From NCBI RefSeq assembly GCF_023898315.1, contig NC_064618.1, forward strand, positions 187,355,548-187,419,547: 64,000 nt of DNA. The letters run 5' to 3'. Below are positions 11,567 to 23,062 of the stretch, piece after piece; positions within the stretch are counted from its first letter, which is position 1, and every line of letters starts with the position of its first letter. Source of the DNA: Schistocerca nitens (lineage: Eukaryota; Arthropoda; Insecta; Orthoptera; Acrididae). The notes beneath the pieces are model-generated. The model did not search any database and was not told where the DNA came from. It saw only the letters and a program-made list of their open reading frames with translations. A program made the position numbers and the translations under genes.

Positions 11567-11961
11567 TTCGTTTGTTAAGCAGTTTGTAATGAGGTAACTC
11601 GAGCGTCTGAGAGAGCATTACTGATTCGTTGAATGTACTATTCCTAACAGGGCACCTGCATTCGACATTACGAATATGTTCCCTAAACCTTGAATATGTA
11701 AGACATGCAAGCACGAGCGTATGCAAGGAAGCTCAGTGAAATATGGTAATTCCGCGAATGCAAGCATTTCGTTTGTTAAGCAGTTTTTAATGAGGCAACA
11801 CGAGCGTATGAGAGATAATTACTGGTTCCTTGGATGTATAAGTCCTGATAGGGCACCTCAATTCAACATTACGGCTATGTCCCCTAAACCTTCAATGTGT
11901 AAGACATGGAAGCATGAGCGTATGCAAGGCAGCTCAGTGAAATGTGGTGATTTCTTGAATG
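11567..11961. repeat. Diverged tandem duplication, period about 201 bp
   Basis: TTTGTTAAGCAGTTT recurs at 11571 and 11772, CCTAAACC and GTAAGACATG recur at the same spacing, and GCGTATGCAAGG with AGCTCAGTGAAAT closes both units. The two units differ at many positions, so this is an old dimer, possibly the remnant of a satellite or element 5' array. Confidence 0.85.
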
Positions 11962-13655
11962 GAGATGACAGCAAGTCTCGACTTCTTCTGACACATCACA
12001 AACTGTTCACCAATCGCTTTTCCTTGCTAGGACAAGTTCGTTCTTGTCGGGACTAGTTAGAACTCGTATTCTCAGCAGGAAAGTAGGAAATAAAAGTGAG
12101 ACACCTACTAGGATTTGCATATTATCGATATTGTGCCAACACAGGAATCATCATTCAGCACTTTTCTTCTTCTTGGTCATGTTTACCACTCCCAAAAAAG
12201 GATAAGCCTGAGATAATATAATAAAATTACTGGACTACCAGAATCTGAAACTGCTATGGCGCAGAGTACCGAGGGTCAACTAACACCCGACTGGAGCAGT
12301 AGTTGAATAACAGAGACTACTTTCTGTTGTTTTTGATCAAGTCTCGATTATGATTTACATAAATACCAATCCAGTAATACTACTGCATAAACGAAGTGAC
12401 TTACAATACTAGCAAAAGAGCATTCAAGTTGTGTTAGTGGAGTATCATGTTTAACAATTATGTTTATACTCTATACAATTTCATTTTATTTGCAATAAAG
12501 GGCGACCTATCCCTAAATTGTGTTAAATTAAATCCAACCATTGATCTGGAATTGGTTACTGCTGAATGTGCAATTAAACGTCGAATACGCCGTGTTTAAT
12601 AGCTCGTAGGACTAGATTTAAAGATCCAGTTCTTGAATGCATATTTTTTTGTCTTTGAAAAGAGGGTGTGTCAATCAAGGTCTTAAAAATGATTTTGAAC
12701 TGGTCTGCAACTTCCTCTTGCCAAAATCTGGGGAAGAAATACACGAAAATACAAAAAATGTGAGTTTAATGCAATTTCAAATTAGTGCTGGTAGATACTC
12801 AGTTACTGGAAGTGACAACCTGCTTAAGAAACTAATGACCTTTGAATAGAAAAATTGCTGTTGGGCATTGAAACAAATAGTTCAGCTGTGGGTCAGTGTT
12901 ATTACAAATGAAGAGTTTTATGGAGAACAACACACAAAACTACACAAAGTGATAGAAATCAACAATGCAGTAATAAATGTTCGCTTATATTGTAATTCCC
13001 GCGTCAAATGGCCGGCAGTAGCAGGATTGCATCCTGTAAATAGCAGTGCAGAATGTGTGTAATTATCATCCAATCTCAGACAAATTAAAGTTAATAACAT
13101 ACTATTCTGTAACACGCCGAAGCGTGCACACACATTCCAAAACCAGAATGAAAAAGTTTCTGTTAGTGTATTTGGCATTTGATTACGGCTGGATGATGGA
13201 GAAAGAAAGTGAGAATTTCGTGTTGTATCACTACAGATTAGTATTGTGGAAAACAAGTAAATCAATGAGTGTTGCAGGTTCCTAATATATATTCTTAATA
13301 CTCCAGTTACGTAAAGATTCCTTCAGGGCTAGCACATAGTACTATTACTCTTTCTTCATTATATTGTGGTATGTGAGCACTGTTTGTGTTATTTAAAGGT
13401 ATGTTGGATTCAGATTTAGTTGACTGCGAACAGTATAAACCAGTCAGCAATATCATTTCTAGATGAAAGAATGAGTAATGGAATATACCAAATTTAGTAA
13501 CAAGCTGAAACTACTTTTTATGATGAAACGAAATGGATGATATAATCAACTGCTTCTAGTAATCATAGATCAGATTAAATGAACTTTTCGATCCAGTGGG
13601 ACCACAATGCGGAGATACTTCAGGGTATAGAATAAGTCAGGAAAACAAAGATACA
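11962..13655. other. Intergenic DNA, nothing recognised
   Basis: AT-rich, with small open frames (for example 12637-12849) in which I see no known domain. Being upstream of the decayed family B polymerase it could contain other decayed genes of the same element, but nothing supports that directly. Confidence 0.35.
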
Positions 13656-13659
13656 AAAT

Positions 13660-14010
13660 AAATATTTAGAAAGAACAAGAAATATCCTAATGTACCTTCC
13701 CCAGATGCAGGAGAAATGGTCATCAAGGATCTGGAATGAGTAAAAGAAATCGTAAATATATTTTTATAATTGAGTAAACAAATTCTCACAGACCATAATA
13801 AATATTTATTACACTGAGGTACACATAATAATTATTGGGCTGTTGCAGACATGAATCATCAAACAAAAAAGTCATTTTAAACTATTTATAATGATCATAT
13901 TACTGCACTGAATCTGTAGGGAAGTCAAATTGTTGTAATACTCACAATACTTTATTTCGTTAGTAACATACATATTTCTGAGAAATTAACCAACTGAATG
14001 GATGGAGTAG
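13660..14010. repeat. Unclassified dispersed repeat, copy 1
   Basis: Collinear with 37480-37830. Shared landmarks in the same order are AATGTACCTTCC, a GGATCTGGAATGAG / GGATATGGAATAGG pair, CACTGAGGTACACATAATAATT / CACTAAGGTGCATACGATAATT, and TTACTGCACTGAAT. The copies are too diverged to show ends. Unknown family. Confidence 0.5.
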
Positions 14011-15334
14011 GCCATTCAGTAGGCCCCTAGGCGCCTCTTAACATTGACCTCATTGGTAGTTAAACCTTTTACGACTGCTGCCAAGTCACTGAAAATATAT
14101 TTTCTCAAATAGTGGAGAAAAGTACACTGCTTTAAACTTTAGTGTAGATTATTGTTATTTTTAGTGATGAATCCAGGAACTGAGCTGTTTGTTTGAAAAA
14201 TGTGTATGTATATTTCATCTAGTTCATTAAGCAGGCCTGAGTTCTATAGTTAACACCACAAATAATTCTTTGAGACTTTTTTTACCAAGAGAACTTTATT
14301 TGGGCTCGCTGTATTAGCCCAAAAAATAATCCTGTATGACATTATGGAATGAAAGTAATCATAATATGCCAGTTTTTAATTTTTGTATCACTTACGTCTG
14401 ACAACACTCTCTTTGTGAATATTCCAGTTTCTCAGTCGAATCAAGTACATTTACATGCACTGTTCAGTACAGTGTATTACATACACTATAACTTTGATCA
14501 GGGATAATCAGAATCTAAATTGTACAAGGGCAGCAACTGCATAAAATAGTTAACTGAACAACTGTATTTAACTGCTGATAGTGTGAATACGTTCTTGCGA
14601 AGTAATAAGACGGTATTAAGTCATAAAGAAGAATTAGGGTTTCTCTCAGCTTACGTCTGTCATATTTGCCTGGACCAGTTCTAGGAAAGAGATGTAAAAC
14701 ATAGAGAACAGGGTCGTTTTAACAGTGCATATAGGGATACTACACATGCCACCCGTAACTTAAATGATAGACGTCTCTTCAGGATCCCAGTCGTATCTCA
14801 CAATGAGAGCAATTATTATGTTAGTTCTTGGTCACAAATATTTGTGATCAAACGATGACGATAGTAACCTAGAAGTATAAGTAAATCCAGGTCACATTTA
14901 TCTTATGTCATTGCATATGGACAAATATAAATCATTTAACAATGTTTTTGCAGTAATATTCGAAGAGAGGAGATGCAGTATCAATTTCCGATTTACAGAT
15001 TAACTTAATTGCGTGCATCATTCTTGAAGTGAGGTGAATTCAAGCTAATGAGGACATATTTCCCTGACGATCTGATTATGTGTTATTCCATAACTGTTTC
15101 TGAGCAGTGAACTATTTTCACTGGGATCGATTTGCGAACCTTAAGTCCATCATTAGGTGAAACTACAGCAGAGGAGGAGTACGAAAGAAGTGTGTATATG
15201 GAATTTATTAAAGTGTAAGAAACTAGGAGAATATTCTAATTTATATTTGAAAAATGAACGCTATTGTTTGCTGAGGTATTCTAAACCATCTGTAGCGTTT
15301 GTCTTAGAGAATGTAATGGAATGAACCTCGTTCC
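14011..15334. other. Intergenic DNA, nothing recognised
   Basis: AT-rich sequence leading into the polymerase remnant. No supported coding feature. Confidence 0.35.
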
Positions 15335-16710
15335 TTACATTGCTTCACTGGGCCTCACAAAGAATGTGCTACTGAAAATGACCAGAGCAGGATTGCAGTT
15401 TGTTACTGACATAACACAGTTTCAGTTTGCCGAAAAAGGGTATTAAAACGGAACTGCTCCTTGTTTTTGGAAATATGACCTTGCAAACCATTGGTTCATG
15501 AATCGTTATGATGACAAAAATCATGAATATGCTATATCTTCATCTGAATAGCCTTTACAACTGGGCAATGTTATATTATTATCTGGTGTCCAATTTAGTA
15601 CGCCTCTCCTCAGAGCATGTTGAAACATTTGATTTGAAAAATACGCCAGATGTTTGTCACTTGAGACATATTTTGGAAGTAGATCTCGAATATCCTAACG
15701 AAGTAGATAATTTTTCATTCATATTTATCTGACTATTCAACAAATGGCCCCCAACCTCTCAGAGTAACAAAGCATATAAATTAATGTCGTCTTCATATGA
15801 TAGCCATAACTAAGTTATTCAGTACAAAAAACATGTAATTCCACGTTTACATAATAAATACAGGTAACAAAGTTCATAGTATTTTGTTATTTAGAAAAGT
15901 TCGTTCGATGAAGCCTTATAGTGAGACTAATGCACTGAAATGTATGAGTGCAAGTAATAATTTTGAGAAGAATTCCTTTTCTAATGGATGAAAGACAGCA
16001 CATCTGATAAAGCTATGTATGAATTATGTGAGACATATAACTAACGATTTCTTCTGAGGGTACACGTGCAGAGATTGCGCAACATAATTTTAAAAACAGT
16101 GTTGTTTTAAGAATAATTCCGTTCGTACTGGATTAAAAAGTCTTGCTATTCTTTGATAAGCCCATTGCAGCATAAATGGCTATACCAGATACCTCAAAGA
16201 CCCATCTCATGGATTTTCATTTTGGGTATGTACTAAACAAATTTCTGGCTAACTGTTCAAAACTCTGTTTCATAGATAACCATAGCTTAACTTTTCACCT
16301 TAAAACTTTAGATATTTGTGAGGATATCAGGAGTGATGTACATTCATGTTTTGATACTTCAGGTTCCTCTGTAAGTAACAAATATAAGATTCCACTTTAA
16401 ATTAAAAAGATGGACGAATGAAAGATATGATGAATGGTGAACCTGTTACAAGATTTGTGGGTCTACAAGCTAAAATGTACGTCCATGAGACTGAGTCAGG
16501 AAGCTTAATTTGCAGAGCAAAGAGTGTAAAACAGAATTTGGTTAAAGAATTTCCCTTTCAGGAGTTCCCGCAATATGTACTGAATTCTGAAGCTAAAACT
16601 ACTGTACGGTATGTTATTCAAATCCCACGTTTTCTGTTAAATAGCAAAAGCTAGGTTTATTATCTCAAGATGATGAGCGTTTATAGTTTCAGATAAAGCA
16701 AATACCTTAA
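15335..16710 (+). pseudogene. Decayed protein-primed family B DNA polymerase (Maverick/Polinton or adintovirus-like)
   Basis: Successive plus-strand frames with stops and shifts read as parts of one family B DNA polymerase of the DNA_pol_B_2 type. Near 15350-15440 lies a segment including LQFVTDITQFQFAEKG. At 15508-15732 are SLYNWAM, corresponding to the motif A region, and HILEVDLEYPNEV. At 16176-16400 is DTSKTHLMDFHFGYVLNKF, followed by FIDNHSL where the family has its catalytic motif C aspartates. At 16418-16654 come RFVGLQAKMY and ICRAKSVKQNLVKEF. Near 16650-16700 is a C-terminal LLSQDDERL. The order is correct throughout. The catalytic Asp residues appear lost in the A and C motif regions, so the gene is dead. 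Genomic copies of this type come from Maverick/Polinton elements. I recognise no integrase, packaging or capsid gene nearby. Confidence 0.75.
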
Positions 16711-17012
16711 CTTGCGGTCACTAACATCTAAAAATGTTGATGATGGTGACTGATTTTGTTGTGTATATGTGAAAATATACAAATATTAAATGTGATTTGT
16801 AACTGATGCGCATACATTAGCTCTGGGTCACTACAGTGTGAAAACTGTAAAAAAGTTAAATGTTATTCCTAACTGATTGCAGTGTGTGCGTGGAAAACGT
16901 AACTGATGTGTATCATAACTGACGTAAATTCTTTAGCTTGAAGCAACCACCGCCTGAAAATGTGAAAACGTTAATTTACTTTAGTATATGTGTGATAACT
17001 GTAAACACTGCA
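16711..17012. repeat. Very diverged repeat units downstream of the polymerase remnant
   Basis: Phrases such as TTAGCTCTGGGTCACTACAGTG and TTAGCTTGAAGCAACCACCGCC, each followed by TGAAAA..GT.AAA..GTTAA, recur at roughly 115 bp spacing, suggesting two or three old tandem units. Confidence 0.4.
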
Positions 17013-17346
17013 AAATTTAAACTCTGAATATCCTTCACATGGTGACAGTGTATGTAGCAGTCTATACTGAACATTGTGTGTAAACTCACTTTGTACAATA
17101 TGAACTGAAAATAGCAATTGGTTCAACCATGCATTTCATATTAGCATAAATTATGAGTGGGTTGGTTTAGCTTATTGTTAAATTTAAACTCTGAATATCC
17201 TTCACATGGTGACAGTGTATGTAGCAGGCTATACTGAACATTGCGTGTAAACTCACTTTGTACAATATGAACTGAAAATAGCAATTGGTTCAACCATGCA
17301 TTTCATATTAGCATAAATTATGAGTGGGTTGGTTTAGCTTATTGTT
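17013..17346. repeat. Tandem duplication, 2 x 167 bp, nearly identical
   Basis: Units 17013-17179 and 17180-17346 start AAATTTAAACTCTG and differ at two positions by my reading (AGCAGTCTAT/AGCAGGCTAT and CATTGTG/CATTGCG). A recent local duplication in noncoding DNA. Confidence 0.95.
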
Positions 17347-17859
17347 AAATACGGTATATTTTGTACACTAATCCCTGCCACCAAGCCTGACTCTCCTGAC
17401 AAACTTAACCTGAATGCAGTCAAAAAAGTGTGTACCTATCTTTTCTTTAGTTTTCAAACATTTTCAAATTAAAATTTACATCTAAAGTACATATTTTCTT
17501 CCATATCCCGCATGTGCGTTATCAAGACGTTGATGCTTCGTTCAAGTACTCCTCAGAAAGTCAGGAGATAGTTAACGTCTGTGGCGCAAGTTTATGACTG
17601 GATTTCAGCCAGACTACAACATTACAGGTAGACTGCTGCCTTTCTGTTCATCGTCACACTTGGTTATGTGGCGGATCCCTCTTCCTGGCGGCCTCTTACC
17701 CATGGGAGGGTTCCCACTACGCGTTTTGACAGCATAGTGAATGGAACTGGGGTTATCCTGGAGTGCCAAGAACTAGAATGAAGTCCCACTGATATCCAGT
17801 ATTGAACCCAGACTTCCATACCAGAGACGTTGTTCAATGTGGTAAAATGTGTGCGAATT
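17347..17859. other. Intergenic DNA, possible old repeat
   Basis: A GC-richer patch at about 17640-17820 contains ATTGAACCCAGACTTCC, a weak antisense box B-like phrase, and could be a decayed SINE. Not enough to call. Confidence 0.3.
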
Positions 17860-18036
17860 CCTAAACGATCAAACTGCTGAGGTCATGGGTCCCTACACTT
17901 ACACACTACTTAAACTAACTTATGCTAAGAATAACACACACTCCCATGCCCGAGGGAGGACTTGAATCTACGGCGGTAGAGGTCGCGCAATCCGTAACAT
18001 GGCGACTCAAATCGTGCTGCCAGTCCGTGCGGCTTC
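17860..18036 (-). mobile_element. tRNA-derived SINE, family C, diverged
   Basis: Read on the minus strand: a tRNA-like head with box B-like GATTCAAGTCC (about 17963-17973), the phrase CCCTCGGGCATGGGAGTGTG, then a tail related to that of family A (ACCTCAGCAGTTTGATCG). It resembles the 20128-20311 copy. Target-site duplications are not clear. Confidence 0.75.
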
Positions 18037-18580
18037 AACGTGCTAGTCAACCATGGACACGACAGACGAAGATAGCAACAATTAACTGAAACAGTAAAGT
18101 ATTTGACATACAAATTTTTTTAATGATGTATAAATCAAGGAGGGATGAAATTCACTGATTTTGATACAGAAATTAGTAGAGTGTAGAAAAGAGAGAGGTT
18201 AAATTTACTGACGACGCAGTAAATTATTTTACATATATAGTAGTGGAGAATGAAACAGAGACATATGAAAATTACCGATGAGCACATACAGTATTTGGTC
18301 CTTTTTGATGTAATATAAAACAGAGAGAGATGAAATTTACAAACAGTGGGTAGACATGGAAGTATTGTATGTTACGTCATTTACGTAAAGTCTGATGCTG
18401 TGTGCGCACATGTGATACGAATTTTAATGCTGGGATAATACAGTATTTCACATAAACATTTTTTCCAAAGAAGAATAAAAACAGAGAGACACAGAGAAGG
18501 ATGAAATACGAGGAAGGACTGTTACATAACGTGTGTGTGGGAAAATACAGAAATGGAATGTTACATAATGTGTGAGCGTG

Positions 18581-18586
<6 letters not shown>
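18037..18586. repeat. Decayed minisatellite with AGAGAGATGAAATTTAC-like core
   Basis: Variants of GAGAGATGAAATTTAC recur near 18139, 18194, 18258, 18326 and 18494, and again near 18708 beyond the microsatellite. The first four are 55-68 bp apart. The GA-rich part of the unit may have seeded the GA microsatellite next to it. Confidence 0.5.
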
Positions 18587-18632
<46 letters not shown>

Positions 18633-18681
18633 GAAGAGAGAGAGAGAGACAGAGAGACAGAGAGAGAGAGAGAGAGAGAGG
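18587..18681. repeat. Compound (GT)n / (GA)n microsatellite
   Basis: A GT run to about 18630 followed by GA/CAGA repeats to about 18681. Open frames across it are low-complexity artefacts. Confidence 0.97.
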
Positions 18682-18719
18682 AGCGGGGGGAAAGAAAAAG
18701 ATGGGGAGAGAGAGATGAA

Positions 18720-19494
18720 CTTACCGTTGAAACAAAATTTTCTGTGAATGACTCCAGTCAGGTGAAATTTCTTGTTTTATAAATGATTCATATTTTTGTC
18801 GTACTTTTTGGATCATGATGCCATTTTAAGTAATCCATCTGTTATCTTTTTTTAACACATGTGGAATAACAGGCACTGTACTGAGGGTAAATATATGGAA
18901 CATGTCACCATCTTCGTCTGTAACATCAGAGAAGGGTTACCAAATATGTTTGTCACACATCTTGTTGTAATGGTGTTCCAGTAACAAGAAATTGTAGTAA
19001 TGATAGACGATAACCAAGTGATAGGATATCAATACAGTATCAGAAATTTTTGTAATTATAAAGACTCATAAATTTCATTTAAAGAACGAAAAAACCTTAA
19101 AGGACTTCCGAAGGAGGAGGAAGTAATTTAGCTTTTAATAGCAAAAAAGTACTTTGCTTTCAATAATTACTTTAATGGTTTATTTCTCTTTTCATCCAGC
19201 TTCACAAAATGGAAAATATTCCTTTCCATTCAATTCGAAATAAACCTTAGATCCAGTAAATAAGGAAAGAATAACAGTTGATAAAGAAGAAGTTATCACG
19301 TAAAAAGAAATCGTTATGTCAGTTCATTTCTTCAATGTCGCAGTGGATTTATTACGCTATAAACACCGAAGATGAAAGAATGACATCATCTTACTTATCT
19401 TTCTTATAACAAAAAGGCAAAGAAGTCAACCCGCCAAGACCACAAAGATGAACGAGTGGAAGGTCTATAACAGTAGATAAACAGTCCAGAAGCA
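18720..19494. other. Intergenic DNA, nothing recognised
   Basis: AT-rich, no supported gene or element ends. Confidence 0.4.
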
Positions 19495-19592
19495 AGCAAT
19501 TGAGCAGTTGGTAAAGCTGTTGCCCTCGACAGCCAAGGTACCAGCTTCGAACACGGTCCAGCACACAATTTTTTAATTTGCCACGAGCATTT
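19495..19592 (+). repeat. Degenerate tRNA-like SINE fragment
   Basis: TGAGCAGTTGGTAAAGC resembles a tRNA box A region and is followed by GCCAAGGTACCAGCTTCGAAC, a degenerate anticodon/T-arm region. Then comes GCACACAATTTTTTAATTTGCC, which matches the junction to the GCCAGGAAGTTT tail seen at 8179-8322. Truncated at both ends. Confidence 0.55.
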
Positions 19593-20119
19593 AAATAAGC
19601 ACACATCCTTCTGCAGACTGAAGATTCATTCTGGAAAGAGATAAATTGTTCTGGCATGTACTATTGTAAAACAAAAAAGTTAATTCTGTTTCAATAACCT
19701 TTCATAGTAGTTAAAATGGCAGATGCTACTGAGTCTGATAAAAACAGTTTCGCCCTCACTGCTAATTTATAAAGCACGATTCTTATTTTACTTAATGTCC
19801 CTTTCTTCCCTCGAGCGTTATGCAGACAATTTTTTTCTTTATTGATCATTAATTTTCCCTACCGATGTAAACAATTGAGATGGGATGTGGTAGGGGGCAT
19901 GTGACATATAACTATTCTTGAATCATGAATACAGCTGTACACTTGAAAACGACCATTGTAATGAATGTCTATACCAATAACATAAGGTGTCTATTGTTGC
20001 GTTTCTGTATAAACCACAGGTAACGATGATGTGACTGACCTATCTACCGGAAGGCATTGCATGAATATTTATTAGTTATCAGATCCAAATATGACTGACT
20101 CGGGTGGAAACGAATGGGC
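19593..20119. other. Intergenic DNA, nothing recognised
   Basis: No supported features before the next SINE. Confidence 0.4.
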
Positions 20120-20127
20120 CAGCTTGT

Positions 20128-20311
20128 TAAAAAAAAGTTCAAATGTGTTTGTGGAATCTTATGGGTCTTAACTGTTAAGGTCATCAGTCTCTAAGCTTAC
20201 ACACTACGTAACCTAAATTATCCTAAGGACAAACACACACACCCATGCACGAGGGAGGACTCCAACCTCCCCCGAAGCGCTCAAGACCTCGGCTAATCCC
20301 GCGTGGCGGGA
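20128..20311 (-). mobile_element. tRNA-derived SINE, family C
   Basis: Minus-strand order: head GGGATTAGCCGAGGTC, box B-like GTTGGAGTCC, CCTCGTGCATGGGTGTGTGT, then a tail with GTCCTTAGGATAATTTAGG, GACTGATGACCTTAACAG and TTTGAAC, ending in an A-run. The 8 bp repeat CAGCTTGT at 20120-20127 and 20312-20319 is the likely target-site duplication. The head differs from family A while the tail is related. Confidence 0.85.
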
Positions 20312-20431
20312 CAGCTTGTGTGGACGGGTTATTGGAGGCTTCATCTATATTGAGGATACAGTAATAAAATGTGTAAATATCAACATCGAGTTCTGGGTAA
20401 GTAATGAGTAAGCTTCCAATGGGATATAGAG

Positions 20432-20681
20432 GTTTTTTTTTCTTTTTTTTGGGGGGGGGGGGGAAGGAGACCAGACAGCGTGGTCATCGGTCTCATCTGA
20501 TTAGGGAAGGATGGGGAAGGAAGTCGGCCGTGCCCTTTCAGAGGAACCATCCCAGCATTTGCCTGGAGTGATTTAGGGAAATCACGGAAAACCGAAATCA
20601 GGATGGCCGGACGCGGGATTGAACCGTCGTCCTCCCGAATGCGAGTCCAGTGTCTAACCACTGCGTCACCTCGCTCGGTCA
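20432..20681 (-). mobile_element. tRNA-derived SINE, family B
   Basis: On the minus strand the element starts with ACCGAGCGAGGTGACGCAG (box A region), has box B GGTTCAATCC, then GGCCATCCTGATTTCGG and GGGATGGTTCC, and ends in C-run plus A-run. Target-site duplication GATATAGAG occurs at 20423-20431 and 20682-20690. Same family as 42637-42875. The tail is unrelated to that of families A, C and D. Confidence 0.93.
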
Positions 20682-20690
20682 GATATAGAG

Positions 20691-22303
20691 TTTATGAAGA
20701 AATTAGGCAAAGTCGGAATGGGCTCCGCCCAAACCCTGTGCAACCAAGGCTTGAGGCATCAGCTGTGGTCTTCGAATTTACGAGGTGTGTAGGGATTTTC
20801 TGAAATGTTCTAAGATACTGACGCAAGAAAGGAAAGTTGTCATCTAGTACAGAATGCGTGTGGAAGAAGGAAGACGATATGGTCGGCGAGAAAGGCACCA
20901 GGAATTCGTGGATCAGTAAGGAGTAGCAAAACGACTCTGACTACGAATAAATATTACATATCCTACTTTCATATTCATAAAATTTTTCATGAAGTTCAGA
21001 TAGATTACTTCTTAACCATGTTTAAGTGTTAATATTTAGTATGCTGCAGTGAAGGTGATACTGTTCTTTCCCCGAGTTGGTATGTGTTAATATATGTGTC
21101 ATAGGCAGTGGCTCTAGCAAGCGACAACAGCAGTCCACAACTACGTAAACACTAAAAAAAACACTACTGAAATTGATGCAGTGATATACAGGCACATTCC
21201 ATCTCCCTAACAAGTTGCGTAGAGAGGAAAAGTTCTTAGATAGATTGTAGTGCAGAGACAGCCAAAGCCATCCAATAATAACTTAACTAGCCTCATCTTA
21301 AACTGAATGAAGTAAGAGACTTGGATATAGACAGTCTCATTACTTGGATATAGACAGTCTCATTAGATTGAGGGTACTATCCTTTTTCTGCAATGAAGGA
21401 TGTATACTAGCAGAACAGCAAGCGGATGACCATTTGAATATACCGTACAGTGAGACAGAAAATGTGGTGGCGCTTATTTATTATTTGAAGTCAGTGACAA
21501 GCTGTCGAATCTAAAATTCGCTGTCTCGCGACAAGAGAGTAACGAAATGTGCAGGGCCAGGACAACAGAAGTAATAAATCGTAAGCGTTGAAAACACATT
21601 GTAACAGCGTCCGTTATATGAAAATTTATTACTTATGTGACAGCGTCCAGATATTTCGATAATTTTGCTGTACGTTATGATGATGTGGAACTGATACCAA
21701 AACCTCTTCGTTGCCAGAATAAAATTTATCTCGAGCTCTACGTCCGCAGGCGAGACAAAAACGATCCAGCAGATAAAGCATATAATTCATTATTACAGTA
21801 GCCGGTATCTGTCAATTCACCTTCACCACACGCGAAATTTTATATTCCCTCTTAGCGACATGGTTTGTCACGAAATTTTGTCTTAAAATATTACATCTTA
21901 CAAATAACTTCTCACGTTCAAGTATGAAACTGACGACGCGGTTTCTTAGGGATATTCAAGTTTTATCCAGGAGAATGGACAGCCCTCCTATAGCTCAACG
22001 TAGATTACAGAAAAAATTCTAGTGATATAGTTTCTCTTTCTACGTCACGATAATCACACATGCTGGAGCCAAGTGTTCGATATTATTCGATAATGTATAC
22101 CTAATGCTGCAAGCAACAACGTGAGTTTCCTTCTGCATTGAATAACCGGTCATGAATAATGTGAATCTAATTTCTGTAGAATATTAGGTTTTCAAATGAT
22201 GGGATACACATTTCGTTTATAGCGCACAAGAAAGGCACTGAATTACATCCATTACTGAAGTTACATTTGATCGCTTTGTTTTGAGTTCAGGTGATGATCG
22301 AAA
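20691..22303. other. Intergenic DNA with a 23 bp tandem duplication
   Basis: The 23 bp block beginning ACTTGGATATAGACAG is directly duplicated at 21319-21341 and 21342-21364. The rest contains no recognisable feature. Confidence 0.5.
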
Positions 22304-22315
22304 TCTGTTGGAATA

Positions 22316-22504
22316 AAATGGATCAAATGGCTCTGAGCACTATGGGACTTAAAATCTGAGGTCATCAGTCCCCTAGAACTTAAACTTAACTAACCTAAGG
22401 ACATCACACACATCCATGCCCGTGGCTCGTTTCGAACCTGCGACCGTAGCGGCCGCGCGGTTTGAGACTGAAGTGCCTAGAACCGCTCCGCCACAATGGC
22501 CGTC
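22316..22504 (-). mobile_element. tRNA-derived SINE, family A
   Basis: Minus-strand SINE with head GGCCATTGTGGCGGAGCGG, a box B region GGTTCGAAACG altered by mutation, GGCATGGATGTGTGTGATG and the shared tail ending AGCCATTTGATCC. Target-site duplication TCTGTTGGAATA is exact at 22304-22315 and 22505-22516. Confidence 0.95.
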
Positions 22505-22516
22505 TCTGTTGGAATA

Positions 22517-23062
22517 TTCAATTTCATCTCTCCAACACACTATATCTCACGACATATGTTTACTATACACACTTGCTTGAGACATTTGGATTCGTATACC
22601 TAACTCCTAATTACGATTGTCAATGAATTCATGCAAACTCAAATTCTGTACTGGACGAGGCTTTCTTCACCTTCGAAGAGAGCTAATTATATCTTGTTAG
22701 GAATTTTATGGTACACAACAGTGGTCGCATTCAAAATAATGTCAGTGTTAGTCCCAACTCGTCCTACACGATTGTATATCGTGATGTTTAACGATCACTT
22801 CTTAACACCACATACCCAAAGGAAGTTTTCTTCACTCAAATCCTTACATTATATCCACTGCCCTAGACACGCTTAATTTTTTTAGGTAGAAATGGTCTTA
22901 TCAGAGATTGAAGCTCGAAGGAAAGCAAAGCAGTACAAAGTAACTTAGACGACCAGCTACGAGTAAGGCGAACTAAAGTTTAATGTACGCCATGGCGCAT
23001 TTCGTCATTTTTTTTTTTCCATATACAATTTATTACCAGAGATCTGCGGTGAAAGAGGCGGT
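22517..23062. other. Intergenic DNA 5' of the LINE
   Basis: No supported feature. A T-run near 23010 precedes the first LINE monomer. Confidence 0.4.
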
